Assembly: GCA_023140175.1 (NCBI GenBank) | Contig: JAGLMD010000022.1 | Span: 1 to 34,236 of the forward strand | Reading direction: 5' to 3' | DNA length: 34,236 bases | Source: Nanobdellota archaeon | GTDB taxonomy: Archaea; Nanobdellota; Nanobdellia; Woesearchaeales; WJIZ01 | Shown here: in pieces, positions 1 through 8,800 of the stretch | Layout: each line of letters starts with the position of its first letter | How positions within the stretch are numbered: the stretch's first letter is position 1 | Program-made: the position numbers and the translations under genes | Notes under the pieces: model-generated | Databases searched by the model: none | What the model was told of the DNA's origin: nothing | What the model saw: only the letters and a program-made list of their open reading frames with translations

Positions 1-2
1 AG

Positions 3-671
3 TTGTCCGCAAAAATCGGACAACTGAAATTAATGTCTCCTGATGGAAAATCCTACTTAACTGACTGCGTAAATACGAAAAACGCATTTAGGATAATTCA
101 ATCTATTCCATCTAAAAAAGCAGAACCTTTCAAGCAATGGTTAGCCCAAGTTGGATATGATAGAATAAAGGAAATAGAGAATCCTGAACTTGCCCAAAAA
201 CGAATGAAAGAGATTTACAAGCAAAAAGGATATTCTGAGGATTGGATTGAGAAAAGGGTGAGAGGTATTGCTATAAGAGATGAGCTCACAGACGAATGGG
301 AAAAAAGAGGTGTAGAAGAAAAAAGAGAATATGCAATTCTAACTGCAGAGATAACCAAAGCTACATTTGACATGACTCCAGGTGAATACAAAAAATTCAA
401 AGGATTGAAAAGAGAAAGCCTGCAGGATCATATGAACGATTTAGAATTGATTTTCTCAATGTTGGGTGAAAGAGTCTCTACTGAAATCACAAGAAAAGAG
501 GATGCACAAGGATATAAAGAAGCTGAAGATGCTGCTAAAATGAGAGGAAGAGTAGCAGGCAACGCAAGAAAAGAAACAGAAAAAGAATTAGATCGTTCAG
601 TAACATCGAGAGAAAACTATCTTTCTGAACCGGAAAAAAAGAAGAAACTCCAGGATAAAAGCAAGAAGTAA
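3..671 (+). CDS. BRO-family (Bro-N/DinD-like) protein, 3' part only
   Basis: The frame is open at the left edge, so the true start lies outside the window and the N-terminal Bro-N DNA-binding part is mostly missing. What is seen begins with the block LKLMSPDGKSYLTD and QSIPSKKAEPFKQWLAQVG, a hallmark of the widespread BRO/phage-antirepressor-like family often found near type I restriction-modification genes. The C-terminal two thirds (ELTDEWEKRGV, YAILTAEITKATF, LGERVSTEIT) also follow that family and end in a Lys-rich tail. No frameshift is visible in the 222 residues present. A second, broken relative lies at 16378-16815. The molecular role of the family is not settled; DNA binding is inferred from the Bro-N domain. 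Confidence 0.8.
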   Translation: MSAKIGQLKLMSPDGKSYLTDCVNTKNAFRIIQSIPSKKAEPFKQWLAQVGYDRIKEIENPELAQKRMKEIYKQKGYSEDWIEKRVRGIAIRDELTDEWEKRGVEEKREYAILTAEITKATFDMTPGEYKKFKGLKRESLQDHMNDLELIFSMLGERVSTEITRKEDAQGYKEAEDAAKMRGRVAGNARKETEKELDRSVTSRENYLSEPEKKKKLQDKSKK

Positions 672-780
672 GGAACTCCACTATCTATTTTAAAATTGTC
701 CCCTTCTATTTTTTATCCTATCAAAATTATTGAAACACACTTCCCCAAAATATAAACACACAACTTCATTAAACCCTATT

Positions 781-1596
781 TCACTTCAAAATCCTCTGAG
801 CCTTCTCATACTTCAACCCTAATTTTTCCAATAACCCTACTATTCCTTGCTTATACTGCCCCATTCCTTTCCAATCTAAAACAACAATCTCTGGCCTGGG
901 AACAGTCCTCTCAATAGCCTTCTTTAACATCTCCTCATTCAAGAACTCAAGCGCATACTTAGGGCATATATGCCCAATAGCATAATCAGTTCTTGCCATT
1001 AACTTATTTCCAATCTGATTATAATGCCCCCCTCCCAAAAGAATACAAGACTTATAACTATCATTCTTTGGCTCAACTAATTTAATGATAGTATGCGCAA
1101 TTATTTCCCCAGCTTTCCTGTTCCCCCAATGTTCATCTGTTGAGCCAATCTCAATAAACATAACGGGCTTTTCAATAAAAGGCCCATGATGCGTTACCTC
1201 CATCGTAATCTGATGGTCAGGCACTAACTCAGAACATTTCTCTAACTCTAAATAAGCTCTTTTAAGCATAAAAGCAGGAGCAGCACATAACTCTTTATCC
1301 ACCCCTCCAAATTCAGCTTTAGACCAATTTCCAGGAGCATGACAGCTCAAAGAATGTATCCCTTCTTTGCTTTGATGCCTTGTCGCAAAAATGAAAAAAT
1401 CCGCATCAATCCTTTTATCAATCTTTTCAGCAAAAACAGAATATCCCTCAATCGAATAAAGCTTTACATTATTATAAGTATGAACAGGATGATTCTCAAA
1501 AGAACTTTCTTCCTTAAAACCATAAAGCTCAAGCAGGCATTCCTTTATATTCATACTTGCAGGATCCTGCTCCGAAACTATGATTGCATAATCCAT
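781..1596 (-). CDS. dtdA: D-aminoacyl-tRNA deacylase, archaeal/plant DTD2 type
   Basis: This enzyme hydrolyses D-amino acids from mischarged tRNAs, a cytoplasmic proofreading step of translation. The 271-residue length is typical of the archaeal DtdA/DTD2 family, which is unrelated to bacterial DTD. Diagnostic blocks are the N-terminal SEQDPASMNIK, the central THHGPFIEKPVMFIEIGST and the metal-site-like GGGHYNQIG followed by GHICPKYAL. The ATG at 1596 sits about 25 nt from an ATTTAAAT box on the minus strand, so the message is probably leaderless. The gene converges on the BRO gene and diverges from the small gene at 1705. It looks intact. Confidence 0.95.
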   Translation of the reverse strand: MDYAIIVSEQDPASMNIKECLLELYGFKEESSFENHPVHTYNNVKLYSIEGYSVFAEKIDKRIDADFFIFATRHQSKEGIHSLSCHAPGNWSKAEFGGVDKELCAAPAFMLKRAYLELEKCSELVPDHQITMEVTHHGPFIEKPVMFIEIGSTDEHWGNRKAGEIIAHTIIKLVEPKNDSYKSCILLGGGHYNQIGNKLMARTDYAIGHICPKYALEFLNEEMLKKAIERTVPRPEIVVLDWKGMGQYKQGIVGLLEKLGLKYEKAQRILK

Positions 1597-1618
1597 AAGG
1601 CAGGTATCTAAAGAGATA

Positions 1619-1626
1619 ATTTAAAT
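1619..1626 (-). promoter_or_regulatory. TATA box of dtdA
   Basis: An ATTTAAAT box on the minus strand lies 23-30 nt before the dtdA ATG, the spacing expected for a leaderless archaeal transcript. It is inferred from sequence only. Confidence 0.55.
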
Positions 1627-1674
1627 AATTACTCCAAAATATATTGACACTTAATAGTAGTAAAAAAAGAAAGA

Positions 1675-1682
1675 TTTAAATA
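1675..1682 (+). promoter_or_regulatory. TATA box of the gene at 1705
   Basis: TTTAAATA begins 30 nt before the ATG at 1705, which places transcription start at or next to the start codon. Confidence 0.6.
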
Positions 1683-1704
1683 TGCCATATTTATCCCAAA
1701 AGAT

Positions 1705-2043
1705 ATGGCTTATTATTCATTCGACAGATGCTCAGAAGTTATTTTAGACAAGATAGAAAAAATAGCTTCAGAGATAGGTTTAAGAAAAAAGGAATACACG
1801 CACAAAAGAAGATATTGGGAAGCCCCAAAAAGTTTAGCACACAAAAATCACAATACCGATGTATTGATTCTAAGATATGATCCATTTAATATCGTGCCTT
1901 TGCTCCTACAGACACCAGCCAAAAGAACCCATAAAGAGTCTCCAGAAATAGGGCAACTAGTAATGAAACTCTTTGAAATTTCAAGGTCAACTAAAGTCAT
2001 GGATATTCTTCTCTCGCCGTATGATTTAAGCGAATTCTATTAA
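1705..2043 (+). CDS. Small protein of unknown function, 112 aa
   Basis: I do not recognise this protein. It is soluble, with no signal peptide or membrane segment, and contains a basic stretch around residues 28-36 (KEYTHKRRY) followed by a mixed alpha/beta-looking region with LILRYDPFN and a C-terminal helix (PEIGQLVMKLFEI). A clear TATA box 30 nt upstream supports the ATG and shows that it has its own promoter. It ends 7 nt from the convergent MarC-family gene. No Cys or obvious catalytic motif is present. It may be a lineage-specific archaeal protein. Confidence 0.65.
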   Translation: MAYYSFDRCSEVILDKIEKIASEIGLRKKEYTHKRRYWEAPKSLAHKNHNTDVLILRYDPFNIVPLLLQTPAKRTHKESPEIGQLVMKLFEISRSTKVMDILLSPYDLSEFY

Positions 2044-2050
2044 TAAAAAA

Positions 2051-2626
2051 TCAAATTCCTATCCAGCCTACTTTTATGAACTCTACAGCCAAAGCAACCA
2101 ATATTAGCCCCATTACCCTGCTCATCACATCTGCTCCCTGCCTGCCCAGGAACTTATAGATATAGTCAGAAAAACTGAGAGATACCCAGACAAGAAGAAG
2201 ATTCAGTACAGAAGCTAAGAAAGTGATCCATATTCCAACCGAATGCACTAACAATATAACAGTAGTTATCACTCCCGGTCCGGTTATCAATGGCGTAGCT
2301 AATGGCACAATTGCAAATTCATATTTCTCATATTTTCTCTCCCTGAATCTTAATCCAAGAACCATCTGTATACCAACAAGAAGGATTATAATACCGCCTG
2401 CAACCTTAAAGCTGCTTATACTCACTCCAAAAAAACGAAGAATGCCTTCTCCAAAGAAAAGGAAAAGCATCAACAATATTGCTGCAATAGTCAATGCCTT
2501 ATTTATGCTCTTTATTTTTTCCTTCTTCTTCAATTTCTTCGAGAGTACAAGAAACAAAGGCACATTCCCAAGTACATCCATTATTACAAATATCGCCAAA
2601 AATGCTCTAAAAAACTCATCTATCAT
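2051..2626 (-). CDS. MarC/SnatA-family integral membrane protein
   Basis: The 191-residue, six-helix membrane protein fits the MarC (UPF0056/SnatA) family. Family signatures are the N-terminal NVPLFLVLSKK, the third-helix region FKVAGGIIILLVGIQM and the re-entrant-like VPLATPLITGPGVITT with conserved Pro and Gly. Some members are neutral amino-acid transporters (SnatA in Thermococcales) and others were historically tied to antibiotic resistance loci, so substrate and direction are unknown here. The gene is monocistronic and convergent with the gene before it. About 430 bp of structured non-coding DNA lies upstream of its start. Confidence 0.93.
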   Translation of the reverse strand: MIDEFFRAFLAIFVIMDVLGNVPLFLVLSKKLKKKEKIKSINKALTIAAILLMLFLFFGEGILRFFGVSISSFKVAGGIIILLVGIQMVLGLRFRERKYEKYEFAIVPLATPLITGPGVITTVILLVHSVGIWITFLASVLNLLLVWVSLSFSDYIYKFLGRQGADVMSRVMGLILVALAVEFIKVGWIGI

Positions 2627-2682
2627 TTTAACCTCTTTTTTAGATTTTCCGGCAATACTAGTATATATTAGTTTTTATTTTG

Positions 2683-2889
2683 TTATCGAAAATTCGTGGC
2701 CAATATTATATGCTTTAGCCTGTAAATACAGCCCCGAATTTTGGATTCCAAAAATTGGCTAACTATAATAGCGAGCTGTAATACATCAGCCTTTAGGCTA
2801 AAGATAAGCGAGCATTATATGCTCAAAAATCGAAGATTTTTGGCATCTTAGAAATCTTTGATTTCAAAGAAATGATTAGCCAATTTTTG
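2683..2889. other. Structured non-coding region with nested inverted repeats
   Basis: No gene is seen between the MarC gene and the AbrB-like gene. This part carries a perfect 14-bp inverted repeat, CAAAAATTGGCTAA (2749-2762) and TTAGCCAATTTTTG (2876-2889). Inside it are GAGCAT-TAT-ATGCTC (2810-2824), CAAAAATC-GAA-GATTTTTG starting near 2824, and TCTTTG-ATTT-CAAAGA near 2854-2869. CTTTAGCC near 2713 pairs with GGCTAAAG near 2797. It could be a miniature transposon-like unit or a structured RNA, and the sequence alone does not decide. Confidence 0.6.
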
Positions 2890-2935
2890 TTATTTTCAAT
2901 ATTGAAATATAAAAACCATTAAAATAGTTAATTTT

Positions 2936-3060
2936 AAATATAAGTATTTTTATAATAGAATATAGAAGTAAAAATATAAGTATTTTGTATACTAGTATAA
3001 AAAAAACCAAAAAGAAACCTTTAAATATAAGTATTTTTATAATGAAATATATAAGTATTC
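2936..3060 (+). promoter_or_regulatory. Four-copy operator-like repeat and promoter of the AbrB-like gene
   Basis: The core ATAAGTATT occurs four times: 2940-2948, 2976-2984, 3027-3035 and 3051-3059. The first three sit in a longer AAATATAAGTATTTT unit, which is itself nearly palindromic. The third copy overlaps the probable TATA box (TTTAAATA near 3022) and the fourth sits immediately before the ATG at 3064. The layout suggests autoregulation by the AbrB-like product, which is an inference. Confidence 0.6.
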
Positions 3061-3063
3061 AAA

Positions 3064-3258
3064 ATGACACTAGCAGAATTCCGAAGAAAGCTATACAAAA
3101 GAGGCTCTAGTTATGAGACAACTATCCCCATGCCCCTTCTTTTCGCTCTTGATAAAAACAAAAAGCACAATGTTGTATTCTCTTTCGATTCTGATGCAAA
3201 TAAATGGTTCCTGAAATTTGAGGAAAATGAAAAGAAAAGTACAGAAGAGAGGATATGA
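3064..3258 (+). CDS. AbrB/SpoVT-like (swapped-hairpin) DNA-binding protein
   Basis: This 64-residue protein has the AbrB/MazE-type pattern: a short N-terminal strand, KRGSSYETTIPMPLLFALD as the looped-hinge helix region, then VVFSFDSDANKWFLKFEE as the closing hairpin. Such proteins dimerise by swapping hairpins and bind DNA, either as antitoxins or as general regulators. No toxin of a known family is next to it; the following genes are a Cys-rich protein and another small unknown. Repeated palindrome-like sites directly upstream suggest that it controls its own promoter. The Lys/Glu-rich C-terminal tail is probably disordered. Confidence 0.75.
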   Translation: MTLAEFRRKLYKRGSSYETTIPMPLLFALDKNKKHNVVFSFDSDANKWFLKFEENEKKSTEERI

Positions 3259-3297
3259 GCAAAAAAAGAGGCTTTAATCAAAAAAAGGTGAAAAAAA

Positions 3298-3606
3298 ATG
3301 AAATACAAGCTTAGAGAAATAATAGATTCACTCGAAACTGATGAGCTTCTTAAGATGAGAAGAGACATTGAAGCAGGCGGCTTCCATCTGAAAAGGTTCA
3401 TCGATGTCAAGATAAAAGACCAGCAAAAGAAGCATGAAAAATACTGTACAACATGCTCCTCTGAATTAGACCCGAACAACACTAATAATTTTACATTGAT
3501 TTTCGGCCCTGATGACTTCAGGAAAAAAGCTTCATTCTGCGGCCTTGATTGTCTTGGATATTTCCTAAAAGAATTAAAACAAATAAAAAAGGTGAGGCAC
3601 GTATGA
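3298..3606 (+). CDS. Small protein with a four-cysteine zinc-binding motif, function unknown
   Basis: The 102-residue protein has an alpha-helical N-terminal half and a C-terminal half with two cysteine pairs, YCTTC and FCGLDC, separated by about 30 residues. This arrangement predicts a zinc ribbon. I do not recognise the family. A GGTG ribosome binding site precedes the ATG, and its stop overlaps the next start (ATGA at 3603-3606), so it is translationally coupled to the following gene and probably co-transcribed with the AbrB-like gene. A nucleic-acid or protein-interaction role is possible but not shown. Confidence 0.65.
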   Translation: MKYKLREIIDSLETDELLKMRRDIEAGGFHLKRFIDVKIKDQQKKHEKYCTTCSSELDPNNTNNFTLIFGPDDFRKKASFCGLDCLGYFLKELKQIKKVRHV

Positions 3607-3794
3607 ATGAGATTATTGCAAGGAAAAAGATTGATGAAAACGGTGATGAGATTATTGAGCTTGACTTAAACAAGCCATGGCCAAAAAGGGCATCCAGTAC
3701 ATATACAAACTATAAGGATGACTTAGAAAAGATGGTGCTATCAGAAAGGAACTCTAGAAGAAAACCAAAAGAATTCATCACGCTTTTAAATTAG
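3603..3794 (+). CDS. Small unknown protein, 63 aa, coupled to the zinc-ribbon gene
   Basis: I chose the ATG at 3603 because it overlaps the previous stop (ATGA) and follows a GGTGAGG ribosome binding site; a longer upstream extension in this frame would run inside the previous gene. The product is small, charged and without membrane segments. Visible landmarks are ENGDEIIELDLNKPWPKRAS and a basic C-terminal part (SERNSRRKPK). It belongs to the three-gene cluster AbrB-like, zinc protein, this gene. I do not recognise a family. It could be a partner subunit of the zinc protein, since the two are translationally coupled. Confidence 0.55.
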   Translation: MNEIIARKKIDENGDEIIELDLNKPWPKRASSTYTNYKDDLEKMVLSERNSRRKPKEFITLLN

Positions 3795-3798
3795 TTTG

Positions 3799-3820
3799 AT
3801 ATACATTTATAAATGTATAT
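3799..3820 (+). promoter_or_regulatory. 22-bp perfect palindrome centred on the elp3 TATA box
   Basis: Positions 3799-3820 form a perfect palindrome whose centre is TTTATAAA (3807-3814), about 30 nt before the ATG at 3837. A dimeric regulator bound here would cover the TATA box and block TBP. The leader would be very short or absent. Confidence 0.65.
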
Positions 3821-3836
3821 TTACTATGCTAGTTCT

Positions 3837-5519
3837 ATGTCCTATTATAAAGAGCTAATTTCAATAATCAAAAAGGAGCATCCTTCAAAAGATACTTTGT
3901 CTAAGATAAAGACAAGACTATGCAAGAAGCATTCTTTAAAAAAAATACCAACAGATATAGAAATCCTCCTCAATACCCCAAAAAAAGATATTCCTAAAAT
4001 AAAAAAATATATCCTTACCAAGCCAACAAGAAGCATCTCAGGAGTTGCTGTTATAGCTATAATGTCACAGCCATCAAAATGCCCTCATGGAAAATGCGCA
4101 ATTTGCCCAGGCGGATTAAACTCTGCTTTCGGAGATGTTCCTCAATCATACACTGGAAAAGAGCCTGCAACTAGGAGAGCAATAAGAAATGATTATGATC
4201 CATATCTGCAGGTCATGAATAGGCTGGAGCAGTATATAGTGCAGGGCCATACACCAGAAAAAGTAGAATTGATTGTTATGGGCGGCACATTTCCAGCATT
4301 AGAGAAAAAATACCAGGAAAACTTCATAAGATACTCACTAAAAGCAATGAATGATTTCTCAGCACTCTTTTTCAGGAAAAATATATTTGATATGGAGAAA
4401 TTCAAAGCTTTCTTTGAGCTTCCCAGAAAGATAGGAGATAAGGCAGATGAAAAAAGGATAAAGAAAAAACTCCTTAAAGAGAAAAAGAGTAAAAAAACCT
4501 CACTATTAAAAGAGCAAACTAAAAACGAGAAATCAAATATTAGATGTATCGGCTTAACAATGGAGACTAGGCCGGATTATGCAAAGATAAAACAAGCCAA
4601 TGAGATGCTAAGACTAGGCTGCACAAGAGTTGAACTAGGCATACAGACAGTATATGATAAAGTACTTGAAAAAATAGAAAGAGGCCATTCAGTAAAAGAC
4701 TCAATAGAATCTACCAGAATACTAAAAGATCTCGGCTTCAAGATAAACTATCATGTCATGCCAGGCCTGCCCTTAGTCACATTGAAGCAGGATTTAGCTG
4801 CCCTTAAGAAACTCTTTGAAGATGAAAATTTCCGCCCGGACATGCTGAAGATCTACCCTTGTATGGTCTTGAAAGGCACTAAACTGTTTGAAGATTGGAA
4901 AAAAGGTAATTTCTCACCATTAACAACAGAAAAAGCAGCTTCATTAATAACAGAATTCAAGAGATATGTTCCAGAATATGTAAGGATAATGCGCGTCCAA
5001 AGAGATATTCCGACATTCATGACAGAAGCTGGCGTAGATAAGACAAACCTAAGGCAGTACATAGAAAAAGAACTAAAGAAAAAAGGGATAAGATGCAGAT
5101 GCATAAGATGCAGAGAAATCGGAAGAACAAACGAAGAGATAAAAGATTATAAGATAAAGATAATAAGATATAAAGCTTCCAAAGGCAGGGAATTTTTTAT
5201 AGCAGCAGAAAAAAATGATAGTATAGTCGGCTTTTGTAGACTAAGATTTCCTTCGCAGCAATTAAGGAAAGAGATAACAAAGGAATCTGTTCTGATAAGG
5301 GAATTGCATGTCTATGGTGAATCAACTGAGTTAGGGAAAAAAGGAAAAGTACAGCATAAGGGCATAGGAAAAGAATTGCTGAAACATGCTGAAAACATCT
5401 CCAAAAAAAACAATTACAAGAAGATTGTTGTTATCTCAGGTATAGGCGCAAGAGATTATTACAGAAAACTCGGCTATAAGAAAGAAGGTGTTTATATGGT
5501 TAAGACAGCAAAACAGTAG
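3837..5519 (+). CDS. elp3: Elp3-type tRNA U34 carboxymethyl-modifying radical SAM/acetyltransferase
   Basis: Archaeal Elp3 uses a radical-SAM cluster and acetyl-CoA to install the carboxymethyl group at C5 of wobble uridine in tRNA. The cluster ligands C82, C87 and C90 lie in CPHGKCAICPGG (an Elp3-type CX4CX2C spacing). RLGCTRVELGIQT and HVMPGLP mark the radical SAM barrel, and the C-terminal GNAT domain shows ELHVYG, QHKGIGKELL for acetyl-CoA binding, and ARDYYRKLGY. A Lys-rich linker of about 40 residues lies in the barrel region. I chose the ATG at 3837, 30 nt from the TATA box, over an in-frame ATG 24 nt upstream that lies inside the promoter. The protein is 560 residues and complete. Confidence 0.95.
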   Translation: MSYYKELISIIKKEHPSKDTLSKIKTRLCKKHSLKKIPTDIEILLNTPKKDIPKIKKYILTKPTRSISGVAVIAIMSQPSKCPHGKCAICPGGLNSAFGDVPQSYTGKEPATRRAIRNDYDPYLQVMNRLEQYIVQGHTPEKVELIVMGGTFPALEKKYQENFIRYSLKAMNDFSALFFRKNIFDMEKFKAFFELPRKIGDKADEKRIKKKLLKEKKSKKTSLLKEQTKNEKSNIRCIGLTMETRPDYAKIKQANEMLRLGCTRVELGIQTVYDKVLEKIERGHSVKDSIESTRILKDLGFKINYHVMPGLPLVTLKQDLAALKKLFEDENFRPDMLKIYPCMVLKGTKLFEDWKKGNFSPLTTEKAASLITEFKRYVPEYVRIMRVQRDIPTFMTEAGVDKTNLRQYIEKELKKKGIRCRCIRCREIGRTNEEIKDYKIKIIRYKASKGREFFIAAEKNDSIVGFCRLRFPSQQLRKEITKESVLIRELHVYGESTELGKKGKVQHKGIGKELLKHAENISKKNNYKKIVVISGIGARDYYRKLGYKKEGVYMVKTAKQ

Positions 5520-5757
5520 GATTACTGCCTGCTGACAAATAGTTCTATGCAATATCCCATATAGATATTATGGATTCTTCCTTGAATTTCCATGCGATAT
5601 AAATTTACCATGCCATAAGTTCTATTCTCACCTTAGAAAACTATCCTTTGTCATCCTGTTCACAGGTTTTTCTGATAAAAGTAAGACTCGGCCATATTTC
5701 AAGGATACCACTCAAATTCGTTATATTACCACTAATTAAGAGTAACAGATAGTAAGA
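5520..5757. other. Intergenic region without a recognised gene
   Basis: Between elp3 and the promoter of the large gene I find no tRNA-like fold, no convincing reading frame and no long repeat. Several short T- and A-rich tracts could end transcription of elp3. Confidence 0.4.
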
Positions 5758-5765
5758 TTTATAAA
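5758..5765 (+). promoter_or_regulatory. TATA box upstream of the 1312-aa gene
   Basis: TTTATAAA here predicts transcription start near 5785-5790. That is the ATG of a seven-codon frame rather than the main ATG at 5818. Confidence 0.55.
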
Positions 5766-5789
5766 GGGACATACTTTTATTATTCATAC

Positions 5790-5813
5790 ATGAACTTTTC
5801 ATTATTTATCTAA
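5790..5813 (+). CDS. Possible upstream micro-ORF MNFSLFI
   Basis: A seven-codon frame begins 32 nt after the start of the TATA box, exactly where a leaderless transcript would begin, and stops 4 nt before the main ATG. If translated it would control entry of ribosomes to the large gene. It may equally be chance in AT-rich sequence. Confidence 0.3.
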   Translation: MNFSLFI

Positions 5814-5817
5814 GAAC

Positions 5818-8800
5818 ATGACGAGTAAAAATAAAAACAATCGGAAAAAGGAGCCAAGATCAGTAGATTTAGATATCTCTAACTTACCCCTCTCCTCAGT
5901 GGAAAAACTGGTTGAATTAGGCGACCTTGAAGAAGAGACAGGAGAAGAAAGTGATGCAGAACACGAGGAAACAATATCTGAATTTCTTGATCTGGATAAC
6001 CTAAAAAATGAGTTGTTGGGTGATGGAATAGAAGAATTCTATATAATTAAAGAAGAATCTATTGAAAACTTGGCAAAAAAAGTCATTCCGGAAAAAGATG
6101 TTGTGAATGAGCTTACAGGCATTGAAGATATAGATTACAGGGGATTCAAAGCAGAACTGCCCAGAATGGGTATCTCCGGATTTAATCTCATCTCCATACC
6201 TAATCAGGGAAGCGGAAAAGAAAAAAGATATTATTCAAAAGAACAGATAAATGAAGTGAAGGGCTCTTTCAGAAAAGATGATCTGAAAAAAGCTGCATTA
6301 GGGCACCTCATCAAAGCTGAAGCAAAAGCGCATAGTAAAATCACTGCAAAAGGAAAGACGATTGAGGAAGTCATAAATCACCTGAGCCTGCCATTGGATG
6401 AATCAAGCAGAGAAAGGATAGGAGAATACAATGCAAATGGCGCTTTGCATCTCGAAGAATTAGGAATATCAAAGATTATAGCTTCAGAAAGAAGAGGGAT
6501 TAAAGAAGAAGATATTCGTTCTCTCTATCTTGAGCATTACGGCCTTGACTTTCCTGGATTGAACAATGAGCTTAAATCCAAATATGGCCATGTGATCAAA
6601 TTAGATAAAGACGGACAAAGCATGAGATTGAGGCTTACAGAAGAAAAGGTAAGGGAACTATCAGGAAAAGATGGCAAGGATTCAGTTTCTGTTTACAGAT
6701 ATAAAAGAAAGGAGTTTATACTTGGAGGAATAAAACTGCGCGCTTCTGATAAGAAGATCAAGGCATTCATGGATAGCCTGATTACAGCTGAAAGCTTCGC
6801 ATCTCAGATTTTCCCAGAGCATAGGGAATATTTCACAAATCTGCACGACTTAGATCTTGAAGAATTCCTGAAAAAAGAAGCAGGCATCTACCAGGCAGAA
6901 AAAGGATTAGAATTACTGCCCGCAATAAAAGGAAAGTATCATGAATTGGATAAAGGCCAGTTCATAGGATTGATGGGAAAAGACAGGCATGATATTATCC
7001 AAAAAGGATTGAAACTAAGGATAGCTTTAGCATCCTACGAAAAAAAGGACTCTGAGAATTTTACAATAGGGGCTATAGCAAAGCTCTTCTCAACTTCTTC
7101 TGAAAAAATGATGAGCTTGGACATAGCAGAAGATATGGGGCTTATAAAGCAGATTTCAGAATCAGGGCAGGATTATCATGCACTCAACAATGTCTATCTT
7201 ATGCATCTTAAAGGCAGGCAAAGCTCGATTGATGGAAAAGTAGAGTTCAATGACAGCAATATCAGGGATTGGAGAATAAGGCCTGAAGTGATGTCAGAGT
7301 TCACTAGCAAAAAATTTGAGAATTCTGTGTTAGATGTGAAAAAAGCAAATGAAGAGCTGAAAAGGCAGTATGAGATCGATGGGATTGATAGAAATAAAAG
7401 AAGATATATTCCGGAAATTTTTATGCCATTCAGGATTGGGAAAAAACTTGTGAATACTGCACAGCATAACAGAGAGATAAAAAAGATTCTTGAAAAAAAG
7501 GACATCAGAAAAAGGATTGAATGGGCAGAAAATATATCTTATTACCAGGAAGATCCTGGAGAAAGATATGTAAAGCTGGAAAAAGTAAAAGATGAGCTTG
7601 GCCTCAATGATAAAGACTGGGAAAAAGTCAAAAAATCAATAAGAACTATAGTGCCTGGTGTTGAAGAGATAAAAAGGATAGAAAGCACACTGAAGAACAA
7701 GAATATGAAAAAGCCTACAAAAGACCCGGAAGTATTCTACAAAAAATATTATAGGCATATAGCAAGCTATGACAATGAATATATCACAAAAGCCCGGTTT
7801 GACAGGATAAGAGACAACCTTGTAAGCAGGGATAATCTCTCAAAAAAGCTCACAGGCATTGATGCTGATTACCCCTTATTGCAGAAAGAGATGGAAATAA
7901 GAGGATACAGCCTTGAAGGATTATTGCATACTGTCTCGATTTCTGAAAAGAATGAAGATTCGGCTATGCAGAAAGAAGAAAGAACCGGTTTCTACATTAG
8001 ATCAAATATAGAGTTAGTCAAAAAGAATCTTGAAAAGAGTTCAGATTACAGGAAGATTCAGATAGGGCTTGCTTTAAGAAATGCATGGAATGAGGCAGAA
8101 GAAGAGATAAGCCGGATTAAATATTCCAGTCCTGAACAGGCAGCAGATGTTCTGGGCTCAAAAAACATAGGCATATTGATAGAGAAAGAATTGCTGAAAA
8201 AGAAAGACATAAGCATAGCCCCGATACTCAAAAAGATTATAGAACAGAAATATAGCATAAGAATGAAGGAAGAAGAGATAAGAGAATTCTACCAGGAAGA
8301 TGGAAGATATGAATTCAAGCTTGTGAAAGCTATAACCAACCTTGATGAGTTCCTCGCAAAAACAGTCCCTATAAGTGCAGTAAGAACTAAATTAGGCTCA
8401 AACTGGCTTGGAGACATATTTTATACCCATTTCCTGGAACAGAATAATCCAGTTGTGCTTCACATTGAAAATGAGTATAAGTATCATGAATCTAACATTT
8501 CCAGGCTTCAGAACATAAAGCTGCCAAGATCTATGTTGAGAAAGGCTGTGGCAAATGAGCTTAAGATAGAAGGTGCTCCAAAGAGAGACTATACAATATT
8601 CTCAGATTTGCCACGGGAAATAACTATTGAACATATAAAGAGCATAGAAGACAGTGTTGAAATGTTTAAGTCAGGATGTTTAAGCCAAAAACAGATATTG
8701 CAGAAGATAGGAACAACAATAAACAGCTTGGTAATAAACAAACTTATGCAGGAAGTTTTGCCAGGAAGCACCACTTTCCTCAATGGAAAGTATCATGCAC

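Noticed and set aside
2223-2762. A long plus-strand frame opposite the MarC gene
   Set aside because: It is the antisense shadow of a clear membrane protein and has a composition typical of reversed hydrophobic codons.
5520-5817. A possible tRNA or small RNA gene after elp3
   Set aside because: I could not build a cloverleaf, and the stems are short and inconsistent.
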